This document shows positions 1-13,100 of a DNA stretch of 64,000 bases, piece by piece. Each line of letters opens with the position of its first letter. Within the stretch, counting starts at the first letter, position 1. The notes under the pieces were generated by a model. The model made no database searches. It saw only the letters and a list, made by a program, of their open reading frames with translations, and was not told where the DNA came from. Position numbers and translations under genes: made by a program. Source of the DNA: Parelaphostrongylus tenuis (taxonomy: Eukaryota; Nematoda; Chromadorea; Rhabditida; Metastrongylidae); contig JAHQIW010000486.1 of NCBI GenBank assembly GCA_019055375.1, positions 62,001 to 126,000 of the forward strand, given 5' to 3'.

Positions 1-415
1 TCTTCAAAAAAACTTATGAAAGCTAACACATATGCAATGATTTTAGTGCATATGCGGCGAAAAATTACACACCTCATCTTTGAGCACAATGTGTCACTTA
101 TTAGCTTATACATTGCTTGAAATACAATAAATGTGCTACTCTACTGTAGAGTATCTGGGCTTCTGTCGCGTGTGAAACCAGGATATGTGATACCGCAGGT
201 TATAGCTCAAACATGGTCATTGACTAGCTACGCATCTTCTCCAGTTATTAAAATTAACGGCTTCAACAACATACAGTGAATGTATAAGGATCGGAGAATC
301 AAATTAATGCACCAAGTTCGAAGCGTATGAGTACATGCTACTGAGATTAGTCAAGTTTATGCCAGTGAAGAGAAGGGTAAGCTGAAAATACGGGGCAGTA
401 GAACAAAATAGTTAA

Positions 416-640
416 GCACTCCACGAGACCATAGACCCAACCCTCTATGTGTCTAACCCCTCAGAATGTTGCTTCTAACGGTGGAGCGTATGGTGTGTAT
501 TAATGGCGTCCAACTCGAGCGTTATCGCATGACGCTAGGGTAAACGCCAATGTTACAAACCACTATCTCTAGTGCTAGATGCAACACGCTGGGGTGTTAG
601 ACTTGCAGAGGTTTGGGTCCGTGGTCCCATGAGGGTTAAA
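416..640. repeat. Degenerate hairpin (MITE-like) element
   Basis: The stretch from about 416 to 480 is, with roughly 80% agreement, the reverse complement of about 580 to 640, with about 100 bp of non-paired loop between. Such foldback elements without coding capacity are usually non-autonomous DNA transposons. No transposase or clear target-site duplication is visible. Nothing recognisable lies in 1-415 or 641-1640. Confidence 0.55.
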
Positions 641-1644
641 AGATGGTGGCGACTAGTCAGTGTTTCTACTAATGCGCAAGTGGTAAAATACAAAGACAGT
701 ACAAAACGTTTTTCAATTAACCAGGGAACAACAGCATGATAAAGCTATCATATCTTCGCCTCGTTCAAAATAAGAGTTTGAGAGTATTCACCGTTAGGTA
801 GTGAATGATCTGTGCAGGAAATCAACATCGATGGATTTTTACCAACGAGATATCGATATGTTGTAGCGTGATGAGATGCTGATACTCCGAAGTTTATCCT
901 TATTGACTAAGACTAATGAAGTAATTTAGCAAAAGTAACAACCGTTTAGGAAGACATAGTGGTGTCCCTATAACGCACTGCTGATGCTGGCGGATGATAA
1001 ATTGTGCCAGAAGTCCTACTATATTGAAATATTAGCGCATTTGAATGTAAAATAATTTTGAAATTCATCGCAAAAAGCACACCTACTTCCACCGCAATAT
1101 CGCAAATGGGTTACCAATAATAGCTTTGTTTGAAAATTTTCTCATAAAGTAGTAATTGCAAGTCAACAGTTGTTTTCATTACATTTATTCATTTCAGAAG
1201 TTCAATGTGGTGCTGATTTTGGACAAAGACTTGGACTAACGAATTCCTCATGAGAATATGTTTCTAAATTCTACCTATATTTTTGAAATATAACAGAAAA
1301 TATCATAGCACAACTTTCTTCTCATCCACCTTGTGGTCGTAAGAAGTATTTATTTTCATTAAATTTCTCATAGTTTACTGTTTGTAGAGTTGGATTTACT
1401 ACCCGACAGTAGTGTGACACTTTACTTCCAGGTATCCTCACTAGAATGAAAGCTCCTGCTGATTCAACTTTCTTCCGATCTTCGATTATTTATGTTTATT
1501 ATTATTATTATCTTGGGTGCGCCTTCCTTTCGTCTACAGCAATAGAAGATACCGGTTCATCAACTATTCCTCGTGTACCTAATTTCGTCAGGAGACGTTT
1601 CTTACTATATGTTCTTTGTTGATTTTTTGCCCAGTATGTTTTAC

Positions 1645-1835
1645 CTGTTAACAGAAAAAGCTGTTGGTATGTTTTGTCTGAAAAATTGTGATAACGTTCT
1701 AGATCGCATACAGTTGTCACGAAATTCCTTATCGACGCGAAAGTTAGGAGTCAGGCCAAAGCGAGTTTTACTAGAGAAGCTACTTCCGACTGTACTAGCT
1801 TCCAATACAAAAATCAAATCTCTTAAACATTTGAT
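1645..1835 (-). CDS. Candidate orphan exon, unknown protein
   Basis: Read on the minus strand, a 191-bp open stretch runs from a CTAG acceptor to an AACAG/GTAAAAC donor. It encodes about 63 residues in one frame, including FRDNCMRSRTLSQFF, a composition that looks like protein rather than random AT-rich frame. It ends in phase 2. I do not recognise the family and could not find neighbouring exons with compatible phase, so it may be an exon of a gene running off the left edge, a relic, or chance. The overlapping ORFs on both strands here have poorer composition. Confidence 0.3.
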
Positions 1836-1839
1836 CTAG

Positions 1840-2900
1840 CTTCATAGTACATTAGTTTTGATTCCAAGTTTTCCATTCCATGACTTCTGTTCATAGCATT
1901 TGATGGATGTTGCTTTCAGTGCGATAACTCATATTCGTTCAATAAGTCCTTCTGGAATTGAAACATGCATGCTACTCTCTCCGTTCTTATCATTACTCTG
2001 GATTGGTCATGTTTTTTCGTTGTTGACAATGAATACTAAGCAGCCTAGAGGTAGATTCTCTACGCACTCAGTTCAAACGCATTTTATTTTCTCAGCATTA
2101 CAACTTACAGATCACTGAGAACATTCTTTGAGAAAGAAGGCTTAATCTTAAAGTTCTCACGACAAAGTACGAGTTCTTTGAGCTTGGTGAGATTTCGATG
2201 AGTTGTGAAATATGCGTAAATCGAAATCAGTACTTCTGATTCTTTTGTTATACACTGATTTTTCACTTCTTGACGTCTTGAATTAGTAGAGATAAGGCGT
2301 TGTGTAAAGTTTTAAGGAACAAAAAATAGATTGAAAAGATGAGGTAAATGCGAAGGCGACTTGGTAAATCCATACGATTGGCAGACCAATGTTTGTTCAA
2401 AGCGAAGCAATTCTTCTTAACATTACGGTTATAAAAAGCTTGATGCTTTGTTACCGCAAAACCCATCAAAAATATTCTTCTTGGTGAAAAAGACTGAAAG
2501 TGTCCAATTATCGGATCGCTCGAGAAATGCTGCCTGATTTCAATACTTGCACTGAGAGAAAAAGGAGGGAAGACTGGTTACAGGGTTTCTTGTTGTGAGT
2601 CCAGCTTCTCGTATGCCATCATCAAAACTGCCATGAGCTTTAGAAGCGAGATTAAAGAGAAGATGTCACAAGTACAAGAATGACAGTAATAAATCAGAAC
2701 GAATTCATTTTTACTGTTTTTTTAGAAGTACTATGATTTTATAAATACGCGTCCTAGAGTATTGTGTAGGTTCTACATCAGACGGGAGTTTTGGGTCAGA
2801 CGTGCATTCAACTAGTACCTAATGTCGAATGTTTTGCATTGCACTCAATAATCTTAGATACACTTATAAGTTGCTGACATTGAGGCGATAATCAGTCAGA
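1840..2900. other. No gene recognised
   Basis: Both strands hold only short ORFs with AT-driven composition and no recognisable family motif. No repeat copies from elsewhere in the window were noticed here. Confidence 0.4.
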
Positions 2901-2904
2901 ATTC

Positions 2905-3060
2905 TTTTTATTTGACGGCACTTGCGGTGGTATGATGTTGCAATATACTCAATAATGTGGAGCGCTGTGCAGAAACAATTGCGTCGACCGGGATTCGAAC
3001 CCAGATCTCACTCTTTCCGGGAGCGTATGCTAACCGTTGCACCACCGACGCGATTGAGTC
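2905..3060 (-). repeat. tRNA-like SINE/MITE with intact cloverleaf at 2981-3051
   Basis: Minus-strand bases 3051 to 2981 fold as a full tRNA. They show a 7-bp acceptor stem (GCGTCGG with TCGACGC, last pair wobble), a 4-bp D stem, a 5-bp anticodon stem CGCTC/GAGTG, and a T arm CTGGG-TTCGAAT-CCCGG containing a perfect box B. The anticodon loop is CCGGAAA, giving GGA, but position 33 is C instead of the invariant U, so it is probably not a decoding tRNA. The flank at 2905-2945 (a Ttatttgacgg-type start followed by a tgtggagcg motif) matches the same element at 16.5, 48.7 and 57-61 kb, which makes this a tRNA-derived repeat. Confidence 0.75.
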
Positions 3061-3149
3061 GATAGTTGAGAAGTGAGCTAGTCGCATGCACATTGGGTGC
3101 ATCTGATTTGCTTCTGTGTGCGCAGCAAGCTCCTCATTAACAGCTAACA

Positions 3150-5370
3150 TACCTAATGGACACCATAATGTTTGTTATCACGGCAGTTATGGTCCTCTAG
3201 AACCATCGATTCGTCGTTTTCCTACTGATCACCGAATGCTAATCAAGCATTCAATCCAATGCGGGGCTGTGGCTGGGCTGTAGAACAGGTATTAACCAGT
3301 CGAGTAAGGCTGATCAGCAGCAAAAGCTTCGTGATTTATCTTTCGTGCCGTGATCTGTTATTCTTATCAAATTCATAATAATGTTACGCGATTTGCAAAC
3401 CATTCGCTCGCTTCTACTCGGCTTTGGAGCAAAGTCTTCTGTCATATTGACATCTCTGCCTTAGGCATAATCGGAGCATTCAAAGATATTCATCTAATGA
3501 TTATGACTATCTAATCAACGACTAATCATTATCCAATGATTATGAACTCGCTAATCATAAGAATCGACATTTCAAAACTTCACCGCAGAAAGATATTTCT
3601 ACGCACTCTTGAAGTGAGTCAGTATTCGTTCAGTCAGGTTAGAGCCTAATGTTGGACGAACAGCATCATTAATAAAGGGAAGGCGGTATTGTTGCTATCG
3701 ACTTCTCTCACATGATTTCGTATACCTGTCGTTCAATTTTGCTATACTCTTCTTTGTTGAATCTTTCATATGAAATTTGTAGCAAGTAGCGCTAAAGCTG
3801 CTCTGCGGTATGATTATACTCCTAGTTTCTGTTGTACACCGCATCATCCGCCAAACTCTTCAGAAGAAGGCCAGAAATGTATAAAAAGCTATTTCTTACC
3901 ACGTAAAATATTCTCAACCTGTTAACGCCGTTATGTATCCTCTTATCTCCTTTGTGCTGCTTCATTTGTCATTCTTGACTAAGTGCACTACGAATCGCTT
4001 GATGACCGCACCAAATTTGTCTAAGGATGGGCTTGATAGCCAGCAATCAGCTAAGAAAGCCTTGGAGAGCTCAACATTATTTGCAACCGCTCCTTAAGTA
4101 CTCCTTAGTCTCTTGAAGAATCGAGTGAGTGCTTACAGAACCTCTCATGCCGCCACGATGCACAAACTTCGCCCACTCGAAGAAATATGTGAAAACTCTG
4201 TTCAGTTATCAATGTATTCAAAGTGCCTCTTGTTCGACATTGAACTGGTTTCGGGTTGCTTCAGCTCAAATGCATTGCTCCTATTCACCCTTTTACTAAG
4301 TCTTTCTGTTTCGTTTGGTGTCAATTCTCACTTCCTCATTTGTTAACTCATCTTTGCATTTACCTATTTTCCTTCCGCCTGTTGTTTAGATGTAGATGCA
4401 TGGAGCAATTTGATTGGAAGAGTTTGGGGTTTGCTCACAAGCGACGTGAACAGTGAAAAGCGAACACCGTATTTCTCCACATCTCACTTCTAAATATATT
4501 TGCAAGTATTTTGATCAACCAAGGAGTTCAATAGGAAACCGTTACGTTGCCTAGTTTAGAACACAAAAGTGGAATGGAAAGTATACAGCGCACAGCAACC
4601 ATCGGAACACGGACTTGAAACAAGTGTTTATTATATTCAGTGGAGAAGAATTTATTATGACGTTAGGCTAATCCCTACATGGACATTTAAAGCACGTGTT
4701 TTCGAGAATTGTCTCTGTCTCAGATTCATCTTTCCTATTTTCGATCTCACGCCAAGAGAAGATAAAACTACAGCAAAATTTCACCAAGGAACAGTTTCTT
4801 TAGTGTCGAGTCACAGATATGTAGTGTCGGTATATGAACACGAAGATTCAGATAAAAAAAGGCTGTATCATAGAGGAGCAAATTTTCTATAAGCGCAACG
4901 ATAGCATGGGTTTCTTCATTTTCGCATAACAAAGGAACTGTCTTGTTAACATACCAATGCTATTTAGTACAGATGCTGACTACTAGGCGATCATGATTTT
5001 TTTTTATATTTACAAACGAAATGCCCCAATTGTGTACACATCAACTGTCTAATGTGCATTACAAGAGTTGTTACAACAATCAACTTTGTAAGATTGTAAG
5101 ATCGAGTTTTAATTCTAGCAAACGCTCGATGCTGTTTTGCAGAATTCTTGTAACGGCGAAGTAACTCAAAGAACAAGCGCGACATACGATCTGACTTAAG
5201 CTTGTGTAGTTGATCGAATCATACATCTACAGGCTCGACGCTCGTGTTTTATGACTGCACACCTTATCAGTCAAGAACGCAGTTTAATGAAAATTGTCAC
5301 ATGCCCAAGTTAAGTCTACAAACCAAGCAGAGTTCAGCTGGGGAACTAAATTTTCAAACCGGATACCCTC
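3150..5370. other. No gene recognised
   Basis: Contains short AT-rich repeats (aatgattatga several times near 3490-3560) and a 107-residue plus-strand ORF at 4569-4892 with no recognisable motif or convincing splice context. I see no supported gene. Confidence 0.35.
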
Positions 5371-5379
5371 CGACAGACC

Positions 5380-5490
5380 ACCATAGAATTGATTCTTGGG
5401 GCACTCCAAGCCGCTTGCAATTAAAATCCACTACGGCACCTCATGATCAATAGCCTTGATTGATCTCGTAACCATTCAACGATACTCAAT
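5380..5490 (-). pseudogene. Possible reverse-transcriptase remnant
   Basis: On the minus strand a short frame reads LGVPQESIL, close to the GVPQGS motif of non-LTR reverse transcriptases, a little after a degenerate AIDHE stretch resembling the A(F/I)D motif upstream of it in such enzymes. Stops and frame changes surround it. The match is short, so this is a tentative relic only. The following 5500-6600 holds several overlapping short ORFs and a piece (5655-5690) shared with the tail of the SINE copy at 44.1 kb. Confidence 0.25.
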
Positions 5491-6602
5491 CCGAGAGCTG
5501 TGTGTCAAGAGCTTATTTATTTCCAGACAAAATGTGTTGGATTTCAAACAATGGTGAACCCGATTCATATGCTCTTTTCCTAAGGGTCCGTTTAACCTCA
5601 GCTCTGCTTGACTGATTTCATAGCATGACCCACATCATATTCTCCACTCTGTGCAGATCCCGGCACCCTATGCGTTGATTCGTTTCCTCATAATAGGTAT
5701 CTACGGAAGCCTTGGAGCTTTTTTGCGTGCCAATGCGGCTGTTGTTTGTAAATTTGCTTATCACTGTTACAAATTTCGTTGAATGTTGGTCTAGTCGATT
5801 TTATCCGGTCTCTGAGTGGCCAGCAGCGTTCTCATTTGGATTAAAGAGAATGAGCCTAACCTCTGGGAACTCATTTATACCACGGAGGGTTGGAACGCTT
5901 TTGGTGTGTTCAGATGGGCAACAACTTTTTGTCAAGGTACTCTCCAGTATTACACCACATTTCATCTTATGAATGCTCATTCTTCTATAAAAATTCACGA
6001 TTAACAAGGCTAGTTGTAGATTTGAGAATTCTCTTTGAAAAAGTGAACACTCAAACATGAGAAAATATCTTATTGAGCAGTGCACTTGGACAGTCTAGGT
6101 TCAGGATCACACGGTCGGTACCAAGGACCTGTGAATGCACTGGGATTTTTTACTGCAACATGGAAGAAGTCGCTATAAAGTTCAAAGATTAGAGAGATTA
6201 AAGTGATTGTTGAAAATTCGCCATTTCAGCAGATTCTCAGTGGAAGTGTAGTTCAACGATCCTTGGAAACCACAATAGGATTACGTATGAGACCGTTTTT
6301 TTTGGATTTTGAAACATTCACTACGCTTCTCCGTCTTACTCATTGGACTCCCAAAAAATGAAGCTTTGATTTTCTTAACAGAGGTACTTCGGACCGGTTC
6401 GGCCGGGTAGTGGATGAGAGGATGGAGGCGAACTGAAAGGGACCGTATGCTTCTCCGATAATCAAATAGATTGAGGAGATAGAAATCCTATTTCTAATGC
6501 GCCAATTTAACACCATCCTTTGATTCTACGAGTCAAATCTCATTCTGTAGTTCATTCTGTATAACTATCTCCTGCAATTTAACTTTTCTTATGAAAGACG
6601 AA

Positions 6603-6700
6603 ATCTCATGTGACACAGTGGTTAGAAGTGCCCTGCGAACACAGAGCCCATGGTTCAATCTGTCGTTCGAAGCTCATTAGACCTCTTTTTCTATTAATCT
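6603..6700 (+). repeat. tRNA-headed SINE, 5' fragment
   Basis: The string from cacagtggttagaagtgccc through the box-B-like ggttcaatctg matches the head of the SINE copies at 43.8 kb (+) and 20.4 kb (-). The copy stops after roughly 100 bp. Confidence 0.6.
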
Positions 6701-7061
6701 CCATGCAATGTATGCATGATTGCGAGGCGCAAAAAAGTGGGAAGATGAAGAGCATACATAATGTTTTTAAGCTTAATCAGAACATTGCTGCTAGTCTCAA
6801 ATCGAATTTGTACCAAAAATTTTCCGTCGCTCACTCCTCCCTCAAAGTGGTTTGCCTTAAAAGCTTAGATATGGAAGAAATGGAGGAAAAAACACACTTT
6901 CAGCTCAAAAATTGTCATAATAGGGTCTCCAAAGGGTTAATGGAGCCTCAGGGCGATGAATGGTTACAGTAGGGACGGATACGAAGCATCGATTTCTTAC
7001 CCGATATGTGGCAGGAAGTTACCGAGGTCGATGGAGGATACTCTGATTGATAATTTTGTCT

Positions 7062-7067
7062 TTTATT
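7062..7067 (-). terminator. Polyadenylation signal of the kinase gene
   Basis: Minus-strand AATAAA lies 75 bases past the kinase stop codon, a normal spacing for a nematode 3' UTR. Confidence 0.55.
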
Positions 7068-7142
7068 CGGAACAAAGTATTGCAAAATTCACAATGAAAA
7101 ATCAAAATATTCTGAAAGATCATATAGGATCAATAGAAAACA

Positions 7143-10100
7143 TTAGAGCGTACATCCTACGTTTTTCTGCTTCATTGCTTGGGCCCTTTTGATCTCCGAT
7201 TCAATATGATTGAAATAGGAGCCGCCTTCTTCCCAGTCATATGGTGCGTTCACTGAAGAACCAAAGCCAGGACAAATCTGAATATTGACAAGTTAATTAC
7301 CAAAATAGTCATCTTTGTTCTTTATTGGTTTCTAAAGTAAATGAATTGCATCCTTAGATAGTTCTCCAGCTAATTCTACAATTATGTAAGGACAATTACG
7401 GTAGACCGCATTTTTCATGACGATAAAGGGTAAAGTCAAATCAATATTTGGTTTCTGCTGTTGCTATAGACATATTATGAGCTTTTCATGTGGTCTGTTG
7501 CGGCACTTTTACAGTGCAAGACACGTATTTCGGCATTACACCTTCTTCAATTGCACGGTACCTTTTGGTTCAATCAGTCCGTTGGGAGATATGTAGGGGA
7601 ATTGACTGGACCGAAAGGCACCGCAACTGACGAGGCTGTAATGCTGAAACACGTGTCATGCATTGTATAAGTGTCATAACAGCCCTCATAAAGGCTTGAT
7701 ATATCTAATCAGACAATTCCATGTAGTTCCTCAAAGAAATATTACAAAATCACTGTGGATCAATTCGAGTTAACCTCTGTCTTGACATAGGAGTGTGAAA
7801 AGTTGATAAGTATGTTAGGCTATCACGATCGACAGCCAAATTTATAGCAGTTTACTTATTCCTGAGTGAAATCGCTGTTATCACCTACAAGAATAATGAT
7901 AGAGCTTGCGAAGTACAGTGGTCGAAGGTGGTCTACATTGACATGTGATTATTGGTCCGTTTGTTCCTACGCCCAAACTATACAAGCCTTTCATCCCTCT
8001 CAGGTCGGTAATTGATAGCAGCTTGCCATGTTGGATCAATCACCGGCCTTATTATACAGTTAGGCTCCAGCACGTCGGTGTACAGGCTAAATACGCATTC
8101 AAGTTTCTCTAAGTACTGAAATTAGGTCAAATGAATTGTGTGTAGTGTGAAGACTAATCAACATCAAGTACTTTACCTTTCATGCTTTTGTCTTCATTCA
8201 CTCATCAGTTACTGAGAGATTTGAGCAGACACTAGAAAGACTTCATTATTTCTCCGCTGGACGTTAGAACCCATTAGATCCTCCTTGCTCAAGTACGCGA
8301 AGCGCATATTCACGGACGCATTTTACTTGTAGTGCAATGAGTGAGAGAGTAACTACGAGCAGTGAACCATGAGCGGCGCGCCTCTCTCAAAATACTTTGA
8401 GCTGCAGTCAGGACGGAAATACTAAACTCCTTCACGGCTCTGACAAAGATTTTGAGGAAATGAACGCTCAGCTGTATGTCTTCTAACAATTCAACATCCA
8501 AAAATAATTTTCACTTGTGCTAAAACCTTGGAAAAATTCACCTTTGATGCTATATCATGGCATATGTTACCACTGGTAAAGTATCACATCAGTGAAATAA
8601 CAAAGAAATTAGCAAAAGTAGAGAGAAACACGACCCCCCTTTTCCATATGATCTTGCTCCTTCGATAGCAAGAGAGTTTGAGTATGACATGAATTTTGTT
8701 TTTACGGCTGAGGTGATATTATTATGCCGCAGTTAATCGTTCATAGCACTACGCCTTGCTTTCAGTTCGAGAATAGGAATGACGTTTTGATCCTGTCACG
8801 TTCCTCAAAGTGACTACGGTCCGTGGGTTCATAGAAACCTATTCAACCTCTTCCAGATTAGCGCGAAATTCAGTACACTTTTAGATTCCCCGAGTTTTAT
8901 GCTATTGAACAATTATTGAAAATTCTTAGAGAAGAAAAAACTTTTTTTTGTCTAATGCTCTGAAATTGGGTGCGAATGGCGGCAAATATTTGGAGAAACA
9001 ACATTTCCCAAGGAATTTTCATTTATGCCACATAATTTTTCCACGTAAGTTTCAGCTGATTTTTGGAGCATCTCTCACTAGGTTTCCGATAATATTCTTA
9101 CATTAAGGGCGTTTATGGTAAAAGGAAGTATGTGGTATAACTGTGAGTATCTGCAGAGTTTATTCGGTTGTCAGATTTCGATTAGACAAGATTAGGAACT
9201 ATTCATCTCGAAACGCTGTCTGCTTCTTGACGATATCGCAGAAATGCGTATCTGTCAAAATATCGGATTCGGAGTTCTTTTATCTGGATTGATATAGTCT
9301 TACCTGGTCAAGTTGTCGTTGTAAAAGAGCGTAGTCTGGTTTTGAATCATATTTGAGGGCTCGTATGTGCTCATAGATTCTGTACATCTCCAGTGGGCAC
9401 CCTTTCAATAATTTTGAACCGATCTCCTCTTTTTTTCTTTCAATTTCTCGATCCTTATCGTCGCTCCACATTAGTTTACCCTAGAATTTTTATAGAACAA
9501 CATAAACATTATGGTAATGTCGATGGAGAACATGCATGTTTACCGCCATGAATTCGACAGTCATGTAAAGCCAAGCCCATAAATCGTCTCTTCTGCCTTG
9601 ATCCAATCGCTTGTGCATATTCAACGAACAGTATTTCCTAGTACCGTGAAATGCTACCTTTCTTCTTGGTGGACGGTGCTCGATTTTTTCTTGATCGTTG
9701 AGAACTAACTATAAACAAATAAAATTTCAGCTACTACAGCAATAAAATCTTGAGTGAACAAAACACAGAAGTGGTTTTCTGGATTTATATAACCAATGAG
9801 TCCAAATGAGGTGTAGGAGTCGAGTAATCAGTGATTCAGGTTATCAGGAAGCGCAGTACTGGCTCTATCTCGCCGCCCAAGCTCTCTTGCAATCACGTAA
9901 GAGTCTCTTAGCTCGATTATCTTTGAAGGTGCAGGAAGAGTCGACTTTGCCAGTATTCTGCGGCATACATGAAGAAGAGAAACTTCTTAAGAAGGAATTA
10001 AAGTGATTTAACGGGAATACGTAGAAAAATATTTAGAGTGTTGCGAAATCTAGGGTAAAATTGCGATTAACGACTCATGCATAACAGAAATGAAAATTTG

Positions 10101-13100
10101 CTCTACATGGTACATTTCATTTCAAGAAACTTACGAATCTCTTACATAATCCCAAATCCAGAAGGATTACTGTCCGATTCGTCGACCAGGCAAAGTTGCT
10201 CGATTTTATGTCACGATGTAGAATGCCGGTTCGATGCAGATCGGATATGGCCTGAGTGTTACTTTCATTCAAAAGATATAGATAATAGATTTATGAAAGA
10301 AAGCCACTCTCCGAAATGAAAGTCAAATGTAATCAAGAAAAAATCCATCTCTTCAACTTCGCAATAGCTATTAAAATTTCATAATGGTAACGTTAATCCA
10401 CATTTTTTCTGAGCTGTTCCCTTTAAACTATGTTTGCTTCATACCTCCAGACACTGCTTTGATAATCTTGCTGAAGTTGAGCGAGTGAATCGGTGTTGGG
10501 GCATCAGTTGACGAAGCCTTAAAACCAAAAACTCGGAGGGAAAAAGACATGGTCAGGATTAACGCTGAAAGTCTTTACACCTCATTCAAAGTGTACAATA
10601 GCTATCAATGCCACTAAAGTTGTAGCGCGAAAACCAAAGACCTTAGTAGACTGTTTAAGTTGACTTCTAATACTACCATCTTACAAATCGCTATCATCAT
10701 CATTGCGAGTGAACCTATCCTTTTCCGTAAATGTCGTTGAAAGATGAATTCAAAATTCTTCCTCATTTCTATTTCGATCCAAGAGTGAGCACCAACCAAG
10801 GTAACAGGAAAATACATAGATAGTCAGCAATGTGCTGTACGAGAACATGCAGCCAGACCGTACAGCAGAACTGACACCATGTCAACAGAAAGGGAGCTCC
10901 TTTGTAAAACCAGTAAGTTTCTGATCAGTGGAAGAACAGGACTAGACAACGAAATGTGCACTCAACGTTAAATCTTTCATAAATCCCACAAAACCGATGC
11001 GGGCACAAGAGGAAAGAATTTGCAAATGGATAAGCCTTTAATTGGCGCATGTTGCACCAGAGGCCAGAGATGCGCTGAGATACACAGTGGGTTGTTCACT
11101 GATTTGAGTACAATCTTGCATTAGTGATGTTAGACTCGTATGGGAGGATAAAAACAGTGACTTGATACATGGGTATCCCATCGGCAGTCGTTGGATAGAT
11201 CAGATATCTATTCAAACAACTCCGTAATGTATTATACCGTTATTTGAGTGTTTTCTGAGACCACGCTCAAAGTTCGATATATCTTGTGACTGTTATCCGA
11301 GCTAACATGTCATGTGGCCTATTAATTTGTTGTTGTATAGCCCGATACACGTGTTTCAACATTGACAGTCGTGTTAATCGGGCAGAACCCTTCGTCGTTT
11401 AGCAGATCTTCTGTGAGTGCTCCAGTCCCCACACTAAGAGTAGGCGACGGCGAACGACTTACAACACACTGCCGTCAAGTGAAAACCCCCTAATGCGATA
11501 ATATTGATTGCATGCGCATCTCTCAGGGATTCTCTTCCTTGAGCATTTCTTTTTTTAATGGCAAAGATTTATCGACGTTGGTAAAAGATCAGACATTACC
11601 GTGATAAAGATATATCCATTAGGCTCATAATCATAATGTTAAGTATCTCTTTTCCACGACGTAGACGACATGCCTCATAAAAGCGGCAAAAATGTGACGA
11701 CCATTGCAACACGCGAAGCTGTTCCACCTGTAATTTTATCAAGAGTATTATCAGTATTAGTCAGCTAAAATACCAAAGTTTGTGATCGACAGCGAACTCG
11801 GTAGGTTCATATGCAATGTTGAACAAGATCTCCTTTACTACACAGGATAAAAGTGTTGACAGGAAGGAGAATTGAGCTAAGCACGCAACGTGTGGCATCT
11901 CTCAACTCCTCAGAGATGGTAACGATGTCGCTTAGCACCGAATAAGGTTGATCCAAGAACATCGGTTCCACACAGATACAGCAATGCTCTAGATCTTATA
12001 AAAAAGTGTTGTAACGTATCCACTAGTTATCACTACGATTTTATCATATTTGTCCGTATCTCATGCTATGACCTACACAACTTTCAGAATATTTCTGATA
12101 GAAAACTATCGACAACGTGAATAAAATTATCGTACCTCATTTCTGAGTAGTTCGCTACGTTTACCAGTCTGATCGACAAATTCCGTCTTCATTGCTGCTC
12201 GTATACCGCCCTTTTCAACCTGGTAAACAGCGCCAAATCCACCGGAACCAATTTTTTGAATGACCTATGCAAAAAATTGATTCGACATTTTAAGCATATC
12301 ACTCAGTTGCAGTGGGCACCTATCGCAATCTCTCCACAATTTATACGCAATGTACATTGTTTGCTCTCGAGCAACTTACAAATGTCGACCTTCATTGCCA
12401 GTGGCGGTATTGTGACAGCGCTTCATGACCCACAGCCATAATCACTTATATAGTCAAAGGACGAGAGAGCCACAGGGGTGCTTGTGTAGCTGTTGGAGTT
12501 CAGTCGAATGGGAATACCTAGTATAGTAGCATGCCAACTACACCCCACTCTTCCACAAATTACGTGAAAGGATCCTTGTATGAGGACACATTTCCAAAAT
12601 CATATGTAACGTGCTCTCTACACTATGACCTAACCATGACAAATATACTACTCTATCTCATCTCATGAATAAAACATCAATAGACCGTATAATAGAGCTT
12701 TTATTATAAATGTGTTTAGATATTATACTGCAGCAGATTGAATTATGGTATAATCTGTAAAAATGTTTGAAGCCTTACAGAGGTTGTTAGGTCAGAGCCA
12801 TATATGTCTTTCGAAGATATCGCCCTTTTCATCAGTAGCCCACGCCCCACAAAACCCAATTTCATGGCAGAGAGGAGAGACGTATGTGGTGAAAGCACAA
12901 CGTACAATGGCACTGTGTTATCACCACTTTTCTCTATGGATTGCGGCTGGTAGGTAGATATAAACTGATCCGCCTCATCGACTGTTACTTCAGTCCTCGC
13001 TATAAATGAATTTTGCAGAATATATTGAATGTTTACAGCGGGGTCTGAAATAGAGTCAATTTTTCTACCAGCCGTAATCCATCGAGTGAAAAAATGGCGA

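Noticed and set aside
4569..4892. 107-residue plus ORF
   Set aside because: No motif, no splice-bounded neighbours, ordinary chance length for a window this size.
9192..9251. Alternative terminal exon for the kinase
   Set aside because: Phase fits and it ends in a stop, but the exon at 7143-7277 gives the family tail (PYDWEEGG) and is preferred. It could still be an isoform end.
10614..10817. Extra kinase exon with a [12 protein letters not shown] frame before a GTAAG donor
   Set aside because: A stop lies just upstream, and exon 11727-11600 already joins in phase to 10517-10445 with the expected kinase sequence.
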